From an uncultured Bacteroidota bacterium (GTDB lineage Bacteria; Bacteroidota; Bacteroidia; Chitinophagales; Chitinophagaceae), in assembly GCA_937928385.1 (NCBI GenBank), contig CALEZD010000085.1:1-10572 (forward strand): DNA of 10,572 nt, given 5' to 3'. The notes beneath the pieces were generated by a model. That model saw only the letters and a list, made by a program, of their open reading frames with translations, searched no databases and was not told the origin of the DNA. The position numbers were made by a program, and so were the translations under genes. Below are positions 1 through 6,664 of the stretch, piece after piece; within the stretch, counting starts at the first letter, position 1; each line of letters begins with the position of its first letter.

Positions 1-3
1 TTT

Positions 4-39
4 AAAATCCCCCAACACTAAAAATGTTGGGGGATTTTT
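4..39. terminator. Intrinsic terminator, probably bidirectional
   Basis: A perfect 14-bp inverted repeat, AAAATCCCCCAACA (4-17) and TGTTGGGGGATTTT (25-38), encloses a 7-nt loop. The five G-C pairs sit next to A/T runs, so the transcript from either strand ends in a U-run. It most likely ends a + strand gene to the left of the window. A TTG that would lengthen the DinB reading frame starts at 38 inside the right arm, which argues against that start. Confidence 0.85.
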
Positions 40-106
40 GCTTTTAGGAAATGTTAGTTTTTCATATCCCTTTATTCAGGATATTTGCTTTGTAAATTAT
101 CCTGTT

Positions 107-625
107 ATGCAATTCAATCTGCAGCAATCAATACCCATCCTGGAAAGAACACCATCTGTCATTAGACAACTTCTTTCCGATCTCGATAGCGAATGGACTA
201 CTAAAAATGAAGGTCCTGAAACATGGAGCCCTTACGATGTAGTGGGGCATTTAATACATGGAGAAAATAACGACTGGATTACCCGCATAAAAATTACAAT
301 GAATGACAACGGGGGAAAATATGTACCCTTCAACCGGACAGCAATGTTCGAAGAAAGCAAGGGTAAATCCCTGGCACAACTGCTGGATAAATTTGAGGGA
401 GCCAGGAAACACAATCTTGAAGAATTAAGAATACTCAGGATTACTGAAGAAGACCTTAATAAAACAGCTATACATCCCACTTTTGGTACGGTAACACTCC
501 GGCAGTTATTGTCTACATGGGTGGCACACGACCTGAGCCATATAGTGCAGATAAGCCGTACTATGGCTAAACAATACAAAGAAGAAGTCGGTCCCTGGAA
601 AGAATATTTGTCTGTAATGAAGTAG
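107..625 (+). CDS. DinB superfamily metal-binding protein
   Basis: This 172-residue protein has the usual length and pattern of the DinB/YfiT-like four-helix-bundle family, whose members bind a divalent metal through three histidines. Candidate ligands are His48 and His51 in the VVGHLIHGE segment and His141 and His145 in AHDLSHIVQ near the C-terminus. Some family members are thiol-dependent transferases (bacillithiol, mycothiol, maleylpyruvate isomerase) and many have no known function, so no substrate is assigned. There is no signal peptide, so it is probably cytoplasmic. ATG 107 is preferred because the upstream in-frame TTG at 38 lies in the terminator hairpin and would add an unrelated 23-residue segment. 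No convincing Shine-Dalgarno sequence is visible. The stop codon directly abuts that of the convergent rluF gene. Confidence 0.85.
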   Translation: MQFNLQQSIPILERTPSVIRQLLSDLDSEWTTKNEGPETWSPYDVVGHLIHGENNDWITRIKITMNDNGGKYVPFNRTAMFEESKGKSLAQLLDKFEGARKHNLEELRILRITEEDLNKTAIHPTFGTVTLRQLLSTWVAHDLSHIVQISRTMAKQYKEEVGPWKEYLSVMK

Positions 626-632
626 CTACTTC
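619..632. repeat. Palindrome over two abutting convergent stop codons
   Basis: The 14 bases GAAGTAGCTACTTC are a perfect palindrome. Both flanking genes end in AAG TAG on their own strand, and the two stop codons touch at 625/626. A short hairpin (5-bp stem, AGCT loop) followed by six T on the + strand is possible, but it is too weak to call a terminator with confidence. Confidence 0.6.
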
Positions 633-1516
633 TTTTTTCGCCACTCTTTGTAGCTCTTCTGCTTAGGCTTTTTCTGATCCTGTCTCTCAGCTGCCGGTGA
701 CTTTACTGGCCTTTCCGGTTCGCTAATTTTTGTACCAACTTTTTTCTTAGGTATATAATTCTTTACAGATGCTTCTTCTGTCTTCGATGATGAAGCTATC
801 ATCCTATTCATTTCCTCAACTTCCTGTGGAGTAAGCAGCCTCCATTTGCCAACAGGTAAATTACCCAGGCGCACATGCATGATGCGTGTACGGGTGAGGG
901 TGATTACTTTATAATCCAGTTCATTGCACATCCGGCGGATTTGCCTGTTTAATCCCTGTGTGAGGATGATGCGAAAACGCTTGGAGCCTTCTTGTTTTAC
1001 AACACAAGGTTGTGTGCGTTGCTTTAATATCCGTACGCCTGAACTCATTTTTTGTATAAATTCAGGTGTTACCGGCTTATCAACAGTTACTATATATTCC
1101 TTCTCATGATAGTTGCCGGCGCGTAATATTTTATTCACTATATCCCCGTCATTAGTCAGGAATATCAACCCATCAGAATCCTTATCCAGTCTACCCACGG
1201 GAAATATCCTTTTGGGATGATTTATATAGCTGATAATATTAGTCTTATCTCTCAGGTCGGTGGTAGAGGTGATACCTACAGGTTTGTTGAAAGCGATATA
1301 GATAGTCTGTTGCTTTTTTTTCGTTTTCAGTGTCTCACCGTCTATTGCTACAGTATCGTCAGGCGATACCCTGGTTGCGGGGTAAGCGGGTTCATCGTTT
1401 ACCATTACACGGCCTTGTTCAATAAGTTTATCAGCTTCACGACGGGAGCAAAACCCTGTAGAGCTGATAAACTTATTAAGACTGATTAAGTCGCTGTCTG
1501 TTGTTGATTTTGGCAT
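626..1516 (-). CDS. rluF: 23S rRNA pseudouridine synthase RluF
   Basis: This enzyme isomerises a uridine in 23S rRNA (U2604 in the E. coli RluF system) to pseudouridine in the cytoplasm. An N-terminal S4 RNA-binding domain covers about residues 12-58. The RsuA/RluF-type catalytic domain follows at about 70-235. The catalytic motif is GRLDKDSDGLIFLTNDG at 109-124, with Asp111 as the nucleophile. KPVGITSTTD (78-87) and LTQGLNRQIRRMC (185-197) are close to the RluF/RluB signatures, and the KPVGITST and HPKRIFPVGRLD wording favours RluF. The length of 296 residues matches E. coli RluF at about 290. Residues 245-296 form a low-complexity tail rich in Lys, Glu and Pro that ends RKKK, probably an RNA or ribosome contact. 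It is the last gene of a probable operon, 3 bp downstream of the exported-protein gene. Confidence 0.93.
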   Translation of the reverse strand: MPKSTTDSDLISLNKFISSTGFCSRREADKLIEQGRVMVNDEPAYPATRVSPDDTVAIDGETLKTKKKQQTIYIAFNKPVGITSTTDLRDKTNIISYINHPKRIFPVGRLDKDSDGLIFLTNDGDIVNKILRAGNYHEKEYIVTVDKPVTPEFIQKMSSGVRILKQRTQPCVVKQEGSKRFRIILTQGLNRQIRRMCNELDYKVITLTRTRIMHVRLGNLPVGKWRLLTPQEVEEMNRMIASSSKTEEASVKNYIPKKKVGTKISEPERPVKSPAAERQDQKKPKQKSYKEWRKKK

Positions 1517-1519
1517 GTG

Positions 1520-1933
1520 TTATTTCGCCTTGCGGAATAAGTACCGTGTGATAAATAAACCGCCGGAGCTGTTGCCTTCAGATGTTTGTGCGTGTGAGCC
1601 TGTAGATACATTTACTAATTCCCAGCCGTCATTGCTGTATGCATTGATACGTTCAACTATAGATTGGTCGTTATTGGCAATGTTTTTAAAGTTAAGCCCT
1701 ACCATACTGTAAAAATTCTTCAGGTCCTTTTCTAACAGTTGGCCGTTATTATCAGTAGTCAATATCCGGGAACGTCCCAATCCGCCGGGTATTACCGACT
1801 CAATAGTTGAGAACTGGAAATATTGGTAAGTGATGCCTTGTGTAGTTTCAGGTGCAGGCCTGAATGAAAATCCTGCAAATACAATTAACGCAGTAAATGC
1901 TGCAACAGAAAAAATCTTGAATGTTTCTTTCAT
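1520..1933 (-). CDS. Small exported protein, DUF4177-like C-terminus
   Basis: The product is 137 residues and its function is unknown. Residues 1-27 look like a signal peptide: a lysine near the start, then hydrophobic FSVAAFTALIVFAGFSF. No lipobox cysteine is present, so the mature protein is probably periplasmic. The segment IVERINAYSNDGWELVNVS (92-110), followed by FITRYLFRKAK at the end, resembles the GWELV-to-FKR layout of DUF4177 proteins. I recognise this pattern by eye only. The start at 1933 was chosen because it places the signal peptide at the N-terminus. An ATG at 1990 would add 19 polar residues and overlap the glycosyltransferase gene by 28 nt. It sits 29 bp after the glycosyltransferase and 3 bp before rluF, so it is probably co-transcribed with both. 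Confidence 0.75.
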   Translation of the reverse strand: MKETFKIFSVAAFTALIVFAGFSFRPAPETTQGITYQYFQFSTIESVIPGGLGRSRILTTDNNGQLLEKDLKNFYSMVGLNFKNIANNDQSIVERINAYSNDGWELVNVSTGSHAQTSEGNSSGGLFITRYLFRKAK

Positions 1934-1962
1934 AATACTTTGATTTAAAATGTTTGTAATGG

Positions 1963-2739
1963 TTAAAAAATTTTGCCTTCTCGTTTCCATTGAGCATACT
2001 GCCTTGTTTTTGAATACTTGGCCATATTCTCAATTGAAGACAGCTTACATACTATAAACCCCCAGTATCCATCCAGGAAACCCAGCTTGATTATATAATC
2101 TTTAACAAATTTCCATTTAGGCCCCAGCCATATTTTTAAAATGCTGCAATCTTGTCCTTTATTTACTTTCTGCCTGGCTGCTATGTCGCTGTATTTCTCA
2201 ATTTTATTCAAGTGTTCAGATATGGAGTTGTAGCTGTAATGCAACAGGTCACCTTTAAGCAATAGTGGCTTTTCTTTAGCATTGTGTAAAGTCCACCTGT
2301 CGTGTGGGTTTTCACCTTTCCACATACCTGCATTTCGGTTATACAGGCGTATTTTTCGGTCTGGGTACCAACTGCCATGTTTTATCCAGTAGCCGCAATA
2401 ATTATTTAATCGGTTAAAGTGAAATGCCTGGGCCTGGGGATTTTGTTTTATAATTTTTATGTTTTCAGCCAGCTCCTCACTTAATTCTTCATCAGCATCT
2501 ATTGATAGTACCCAGTCGTGTTTAGCCTGTTCTGTTGCAAAATTTTTCTGCTCTATATGTCCAAGAAATGTTTGTGAGACAACGTTTGCACCCAATTGTT
2601 TTGCGATCATTATAGTCTTGTCGGTTGATAGACTGTCCACTACAAGAATTTCATCTGCCACAGTTTGTACAGACCTGATGCAGCGCTCAATATTATTTTC
2701 TTCGTTTAGTGTTATTATTACTACACTAAGTGCTATCAT
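1963..2739 (-). CDS. Family 2 glycosyltransferase, WaaE/KdtX-like
   Basis: This GT-A-fold enzyme is predicted to transfer a sugar from a nucleotide sugar to a cell-surface glycan, such as LPS core or exopolysaccharide, at the inner face of the membrane. The N-terminus SVVIITLNEENNIERCIRSV (5-24) and ILVVDSLSTDKT (31-42) form the nucleotide-binding part. SIDADEEL (79-86) contains the DxD-like metal-binding motif at Asp81-Asp83. The middle segment with WYPDRKIRLYNR (124-135) and the C-terminal GFLDGYWGFIVCKLSS (220-235) match the WaaE/KdtX-like branch, in which the end helix probably lies on the membrane. The length of 258 residues is typical. Donor and acceptor cannot be read from the sequence. 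The start is well placed, since the first beta strand begins at residue 4. An intrinsic terminator lies only 11 bp upstream of this start. Confidence 0.9.
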   Translation of the reverse strand: MIALSVVIITLNEENNIERCIRSVQTVADEILVVDSLSTDKTIMIAKQLGANVVSQTFLGHIEQKNFATEQAKHDWVLSIDADEELSEELAENIKIIKQNPQAQAFHFNRLNNYCGYWIKHGSWYPDRKIRLYNRNAGMWKGENPHDRWTLHNAKEKPLLLKGDLLHYSYNSISEHLNKIEKYSDIAARQKVNKGQDCSILKIWLGPKWKFVKDYIIKLGFLDGYWGFIVCKLSSIENMAKYSKTRQYAQWKREGKIF

Positions 2740-2750
2740 GAACGGATATT

Positions 2751-2773
2751 AAAAAACCCGGCAATTACCGGGT
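2751..2773 (-). terminator. Intrinsic terminator of the single-receiver gene
   Basis: Read on the minus strand, this is a 6-bp GC-rich stem ACCCGG / CCGGGT (2773-2768 and 2761-2756) with loop TAATTG, followed by six T (2756-2751). It lies 26 bp after the receiver gene's stop and fits a Rho-independent terminator for it. Its T-run ends 11 bp before the glycosyltransferase start, so it could also act as a leader attenuator for the downstream genes. Confidence 0.8.
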
Positions 2774-2798
2774 GTAAAAATAGTATTTATGCTTGTTA

Positions 2799-3272
2799 TT
2801 AAGATAAAAGTTGTTGCCTCAACAGGAACTCTAATTGAGAGTTGGTAACGCCCAGCTTTTCTGTCAATTCTTTTTCGTCCTTTCTTAGCTTGTAAATATC
2901 ATAAGCGCGCTGAATAGTCATATCCAGCTCCTCTTCGTTCCACGGCTTGGTCAGGTAGTGGAATATTTTTCCCTTATTTACAGCATCAATTACAGCATTC
3001 AGGTCAGCATAGCCCGTCAGCAGTATACGCATGGGGTCAGGATGTTTGTCCAGTATTGACTCCAGGAATTGTACGCCTGTCATATTGGGCATACGCTGGT
3101 CTGTGATGATTACATCAATAGGCTCAGTATCCATAATTTTTATGGCTTCTTCACCACTAATAGCAGTAAATACCTTGTATTTTATGCGGAATGTAGCCTT
3201 AAACGACATCAGGTTATGCTCCTCATCGTCTACATAAAGCACTTTTATTTTTTCTATCTTTTCGTCTCCCAT
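2799..3272 (-). CDS. Single-receiver response regulator with helical tail
   Basis: This 157-residue cytoplasmic protein is predicted to receive a phosphoryl group from a histidine kinase. The receiver domain spans about residues 8-125. Its acidic pair is Asp15-Asp16, the phosphoacceptor is Asp58 in IITDQRMP, the switch threonine is Thr86 in LLTGYAD, and the conserved lysine is Lys109 in LTKPW. All phosphorylation residues are intact. No DNA-binding or enzyme domain follows. Residues 126-157 are a charged, probably coiled-coil helix ending QLEFLLRQQLLS, likely a partner-binding tail. The receiver closely resembles that of the receiver-kinase protein at 8832 (roughly half of positions identical by eye), so the two probably share ancestry or a partner kinase. 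It is divergent from the E1/nitroreductase gene and has its own terminator. Confidence 0.92.
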   Translation of the reverse strand: MGDEKIEKIKVLYVDDEEHNLMSFKATFRIKYKVFTAISGEEAIKIMDTEPIDVIITDQRMPNMTGVQFLESILDKHPDPMRILLTGYADLNAVIDAVNKGKIFHYLTKPWNEEELDMTIQRAYDIYKLRKDEKELTEKLGVTNSQLEFLLRQQLLS

Positions 3273-3410
3273 TGTAATGCAATTATTAGCTTTACATTTG
3301 CACCAAGTACAAAATAGTGAAAAAAATATACAAAGTATAATTTTTACTATTTTTTCTCTGCCTGGTGTTTTTTAAAACAAGTTTGTTACTGTGTTAATGC
3401 CCCGTTTATT
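3273..3410. promoter_or_regulatory. Divergent intergenic region, no clear promoter motif
   Basis: This 138-bp AT-rich gap separates the 5' ends of the receiver gene (-) and the E1/nitroreductase gene (+), so it should hold both promoters. I looked for the Bacteroidota -33 TTG and -7 TAnnTTTG pair on both strands and found no match with good spacing. No strong inverted repeat is visible. Confidence 0.4.
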
Positions 3411-5705
3411 ATGACAAATAATAAAGAAGCTATCAAAAATAGTAAAGATTTAGCTACAACGTATCAACCTGTTATTTATCGTATAACAGATGACGAACAG
3501 AAATTAGCCTTTGAAGGATTGATAAGTACACCCGGAGTTGAAGTACTCGACGTTTTAGACGGTCAGCTCAGGGAACTTGTGAAGATTTTAAACCCCAAAA
3601 TCAAGATAAAAGATGACCAATACCCTGATTTTGTTGAGAAACACCTGGATGGCTGTGACCCTTATGAATACGGGGTTTGGGTGTACTATCCATGGTCGAA
3701 AAAAGTACTACACCTGCTGGACGAAGAAGAGTTTATAGAAGTACGTACCAACCGCAACAGGTATAAGCTCACAAAGGAAGAGCAAAGTTACCTGCGTAAC
3801 AAAAAAATTGGCGTAATTGGTCTTTCAGTAGGACAATCCATAGCCCTTACTATGGCTATGGAAAGGATTTGCGGCGAACTAAGGCTTGCCGATTTTGATA
3901 CAGTTGAATTAAGTAACCTGAATAGGATAAGGACAGGGCTTCATAACCTTGGCTTGCATAAAACCATACTGGCTGCTAGGGAAATACTGGAAATTGACCC
4001 TTATTTGAATGTAAAAGTCTTCAGTGAGGGCATTACGCCCGGTAATATAGATACCTTTTTTACCGGTGATGGCAAGCTTGACCTGCTTGTGGAGGTATGC
4101 GATGGTTTAGATATAAAAATACAAAGCAGGTTCAAAGCAAGGGAACTAAGGGTACCTGTATTGATGGATACTAACGACAGGGGCATGTTGGATGTAGAGC
4201 GGTTTGACCTTGAACCCGACAGGCCAATATTGCATGGCCTGGCAGGCGACTTAAACCCTGATTCAATCAAAGACCTCACCAACGAGCAGAAAATACCATA
4301 TATATTGAAAATGGTAGGGGCAGATACTATTTCTACAAGGCTCAAAGCATCGATGATGGAGGTAGAGCAATCTATTAACACATGGCCGCAACTGGCGTCT
4401 TCAGTGGTGTTAGGTGGGGCGCTCACCACCGATACTGCACGCAGGGTTTTATTGGGCCAGTTCCACGAATCAGGCCGTTATTACATCGATTTTGACGAAC
4501 TTGTTGCTGATAAAAGGCCTCAGTCGGACTATAAAACTGACTATGAACAAAATTGCCCGCCCGAACTAACTGTAGCTGATATACAATCATTGGCCGCTAA
4601 GTACCAACCTGCTACTACAAGTATAGAGATAGGAGAGGAGCGCAGGCAAAATATTGCCAGGGCTGCATGCGCTGCCCCATCAGGTGGCAATGCACAGCCA
4701 TGGAAAATGATGTACCATGAAAACAGGTTATACATTTTCCATGATATTTACTATTCTTATTCCCTGCTGGATTTCAATCACCTGGGTTCATATATCGGCT
4801 TTGGGGCTATGTTAGAGAACATTTCCATCAAGGCTGCAGAATTAGGACTTTCTGTATCAGAAGAATTGTTCCCGCTGAAAGATGATACCCGCCTAGTGGC
4901 AGTTATCTCATTTGCAGAGCAGCAGACACCATATCCGCTGCAACGCCTGGCCCCGGCAATATTTACACGTGTCACCAACCGAGAATTATCTGAAAGAAAA
5001 CTGATAGCTGAAGCAGATAAACAAGCATTGAAGGATGTGGCTGCTACAATTCCGGGTGCTGCGCTATATATGTATGAGTCTGAGCCTGAAATTGATGCAT
5101 TCGCTCATATTCTTACCAATACAGAAAGAATGAGGATGCTGAACCCCCGTGGCCATTATGATACTTTTGTAAGGGAATTGCGTTTTACACAGGAATCTGT
5201 GCGGCAAACAGGCGACGGCCTGGATGTGGAAACGCTGAATATGAGTAACAGTGACCGTGCTGCCATGCAAATAGCCAGCGACCCCGGTGCAATACGATTT
5301 CTGTACGAGCTGGAAAAGGGTGAAGGTTTTAAGAAAATTTCTGAAAAACCTATACGAAGTGCAGGTTGCATATCTGTACTAACTATGAATGGAGACACAC
5401 AACTCGATTTTCTGAATGGCGGCCGGGCAGTGGAAAGGGTATGGCTGGAGGCAAACTCCAGGGGCATAGCCTTCCAGCCTATTTCACAAATAACCTTCAT
5501 GCTGCAACGCTACCGTAAAAACGGGAAAATTGACTTTACTGATTTCGAACTCCAGGAGTTTGCAGGTATTGAAAACGAATTCAATAAGATATTGAGGCTT
5601 GAAAAAGCTGAATGCCCCGTTTTTGTATTCAGGTTGTTTTATGGTGGCGAACCTTCAGTCCGTTCTTTAAGGCGTCCGCTTGAAAAAGTATTATTCTACA
5701 CATAG
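3411..5705 (+). CDS. ThiF/E1-like and nitroreductase fusion, Rv1355c family
   Basis: The product is 764 residues with two enzyme-like halves. An N-terminal region (1-125) of unknown fold precedes an E1/ThiF/MoeB-like adenylating domain at about 126-350. This carries the nucleotide-binding turn KIGVIGLSVGQSIA (132-145) and the E1 signature DFDTVELSNLNR (161-172). The C-terminal half (about 405-750) looks like an FMN-dependent nitroreductase, with RRQNIARAACAAPSGGNAQPW (411-431), FGAMLENISIKAAELGL (464-480) and ANSRGIAFQPIS (681-692). The layout matches the family named after Mycobacterium tuberculosis Rv1355c, once annotated MoeY; a role in molybdopterin synthesis is unproven. I see no CxxC zinc pair typical of MoeB/ThiF. 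The family suggests ATP-dependent activation of a carboxylate coupled to a flavin redox step. The substrate is unknown. No membrane segment is present. Confidence 0.85.
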   Translation: MTNNKEAIKNSKDLATTYQPVIYRITDDEQKLAFEGLISTPGVEVLDVLDGQLRELVKILNPKIKIKDDQYPDFVEKHLDGCDPYEYGVWVYYPWSKKVLHLLDEEEFIEVRTNRNRYKLTKEEQSYLRNKKIGVIGLSVGQSIALTMAMERICGELRLADFDTVELSNLNRIRTGLHNLGLHKTILAAREILEIDPYLNVKVFSEGITPGNIDTFFTGDGKLDLLVEVCDGLDIKIQSRFKARELRVPVLMDTNDRGMLDVERFDLEPDRPILHGLAGDLNPDSIKDLTNEQKIPYILKMVGADTISTRLKASMMEVEQSINTWPQLASSVVLGGALTTDTARRVLLGQFHESGRYYIDFDELVADKRPQSDYKTDYEQNCPPELTVADIQSLAAKYQPATTSIEIGEERRQNIARAACAAPSGGNAQPWKMMYHENRLYIFHDIYYSYSLLDFNHLGSYIGFGAMLENISIKAAELGLSVSEELFPLKDDTRLVAVISFAEQQTPYPLQRLAPAIFTRVTNRELSERKLIAEADKQALKDVAATIPGAALYMYESEPEIDAFAHILTNTERMRMLNPRGHYDTFVRELRFTQESVRQTGDGLDVETLNMSNSDRAAMQIASDPGAIRFLYELEKGEGFKKISEKPIRSAGCISVLTMNGDTQLDFLNGGRAVERVWLEANSRGIAFQPISQITFMLQRYRKNGKIDFTDFELQEFAGIENEFNKILRLEKAECPVFVFRLFYGGEPSVRSLRRPLEKVLFYT

Positions 5706-5905
5706 ATTATTCATTTTTTGTTCTTATATTGTAATTAAATATTATTACCAGTTAATAAGTAAAACTAATACAGTATGAAATAATTATATTATAATAATTC
5801 TTCTACTGATATCCGGAATAAGAGAGAAAAATACATACAAACAAACAAGAGGTCTTATTATACAAACAGGATATTGACAATTTAGAAGAGTAGTATAGTT
5901 TTTAA
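5706..5905 (+). other. AT-rich 200-bp leader before the GNAT-like gene
   Basis: This is the longest gap inside the plus-strand cluster. It is very AT-rich and contains no credible small gene. No GC-rich hairpin follows the E1/nitroreductase stop, so no intrinsic terminator is called. A TTG (5874-5876) and TAGTTTTT (5896-5903) are spaced 19 bp apart as in Bacteroidota promoters, but transcription would then begin at the start codon at 5906, so this is not convincing. A promoter for the downstream genes probably lies somewhere here. Confidence 0.4.
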
Positions 5906-6613
5906 ATGCTTAAAGTAAGGATTTTCAGGGCAGTTGACGACCCCGAGTCGTGTAGGCTCTTTGCAGAAGGGCATGCTAATGTTTTACGCGATTACGGAGT
6001 TACCAAGGTTACATCTGCCAAAAACGATTGGTTTGATAACCCAAATGTGTACGTAGTTTTAGTAGAAACAGAAGATAATAGCGAGGTAGTTGGAGGCGAA
6101 AGGATACACCTGGTAGGTGGCGGTTACCCATTACCAATAGAAGAAGCAATTTCCATTGTTGAAAAGAGGATTTACGGCCTTGTAGCATCTTATGCTGATA
6201 ATAAAATTACGGGCGAACTTTGCGGATTGTGGAATGCCAAATCAATTGCCGGCAGGGGAGTAAGTATCTTACTGACCAAATTGGGCGTTGCATTAGCCCA
6301 AGTACTAAAAATGGACAGCCTGTTTGTACTCTGCGCACCTTATACAGTGGCCATGTGCGAGAGCGCGGGCTTTGAAATAGAGACATCGATAGGCAACAGG
6401 GGTACATTCGTTTACCCTAAGTTAGACCTTGTGGCCACCGCGCTTGTGGTAAAAGATATGACACTGCGTACGGCCAACCCGGTATTCAGAAACGAAATAT
6501 TATCATACATGACCAACCCGGTAAACAGGACTACAGTGATAGGCGAGAAAGGCACCACGGATGTTGCGTATAATTTATTATTGCCCGAAATGCAGAAAAA
6601 CACCTCTTCATAA
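5906..6613 (+). CDS. GNAT-like acyltransferase-fold protein, function unknown
   Basis: The product is 235 residues, probably cytoplasmic. I do not recognise a named family, but the layout suggests the GNAT fold in the FeeM/N-acyl-amino-acid-synthase or autoinducer-synthase style. There is an N-terminal strand and helix, a strand YVVLVETEDNSEVVGGERI (49-67), then GELCGLWNAKSIAGRGVS (103-120), where AGRGVS may stand in for the acyl-CoA pyrophosphate loop. A long helix follows, then LFVLCAPYTVAMCESAGFE (139-157), which resembles the GNAT ending in which a strand is followed by a helix and GF. After residue 165 comes a 70-residue tail of unknown role. The start is fixed because an in-frame TAA lies directly before the ATG. 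The gap to the sensor kinase is 51 bp with no terminator, so co-transcription is plausible. The fold assignment is inference and the substrate is unknown. Confidence 0.6.
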   Translation: MLKVRIFRAVDDPESCRLFAEGHANVLRDYGVTKVTSAKNDWFDNPNVYVVLVETEDNSEVVGGERIHLVGGGYPLPIEEAISIVEKRIYGLVASYADNKITGELCGLWNAKSIAGRGVSILLTKLGVALAQVLKMDSLFVLCAPYTVAMCESAGFEIETSIGNRGTFVYPKLDLVATALVVKDMTLRTANPVFRNEILSYMTNPVNRTTVIGEKGTTDVAYNLLLPEMQKNTSS

Positions 6614-6664
6614 TTATTCTCTGATATTTTTAGAATATCTTTAGTCTCGTTAATCAACCGGCAA

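Noticed and set aside
38..106. Extending the DinB-like gene to the TTG at 38
   Set aside because: The TTG lies in the right arm of the terminator hairpin and the extra 23 residues do not resemble the DinB N-terminus. ATG 107 gives the usual family length.
1934..1990. Longer start for the small exported protein at 1990
   Set aside because: It would place 19 polar residues before the signal peptide and overlap the glycosyltransferase gene. ATG 1933 puts the signal peptide at the N-terminus.
4001..4429. 142-residue minus-strand open frame inside the fusion gene
   Set aside because: It is Ser-rich with no recognisable domain and lies wholly antisense to a well-supported gene, as expected of a shadow frame.
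5783..5795. AT palindrome ATTATA-T-TATAAT in the leader
   Set aside because: Such repeats are common by chance in a stretch this AT-rich.
5874..5903. Bacteroidota-type promoter TTG-N19-TAGTTTTT before the GNAT-like gene
   Set aside because: Transcription would begin at or inside the start codon at 5906, and the last G of TAnnTTTG is missing. A sigma70-like TTGACA and TATAGT pair here has a spacer of only 14 bp.
3411..6613. A thiazole/oxazole-modified peptide (TOMM) gene cluster
   Set aside because: E1-like and flavin domains are present, but no YcaO cyclodehydratase, precursor peptide or exporter is visible in the window.
6623..6639. Inverted repeat GATATT-TTTAG-AATATC between the GNAT-like and kinase genes
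   Set aside because: It is short and almost all A/T, with no following T-run, and is expected by chance in AT-rich DNA. It is too weak to call a terminator or operator.
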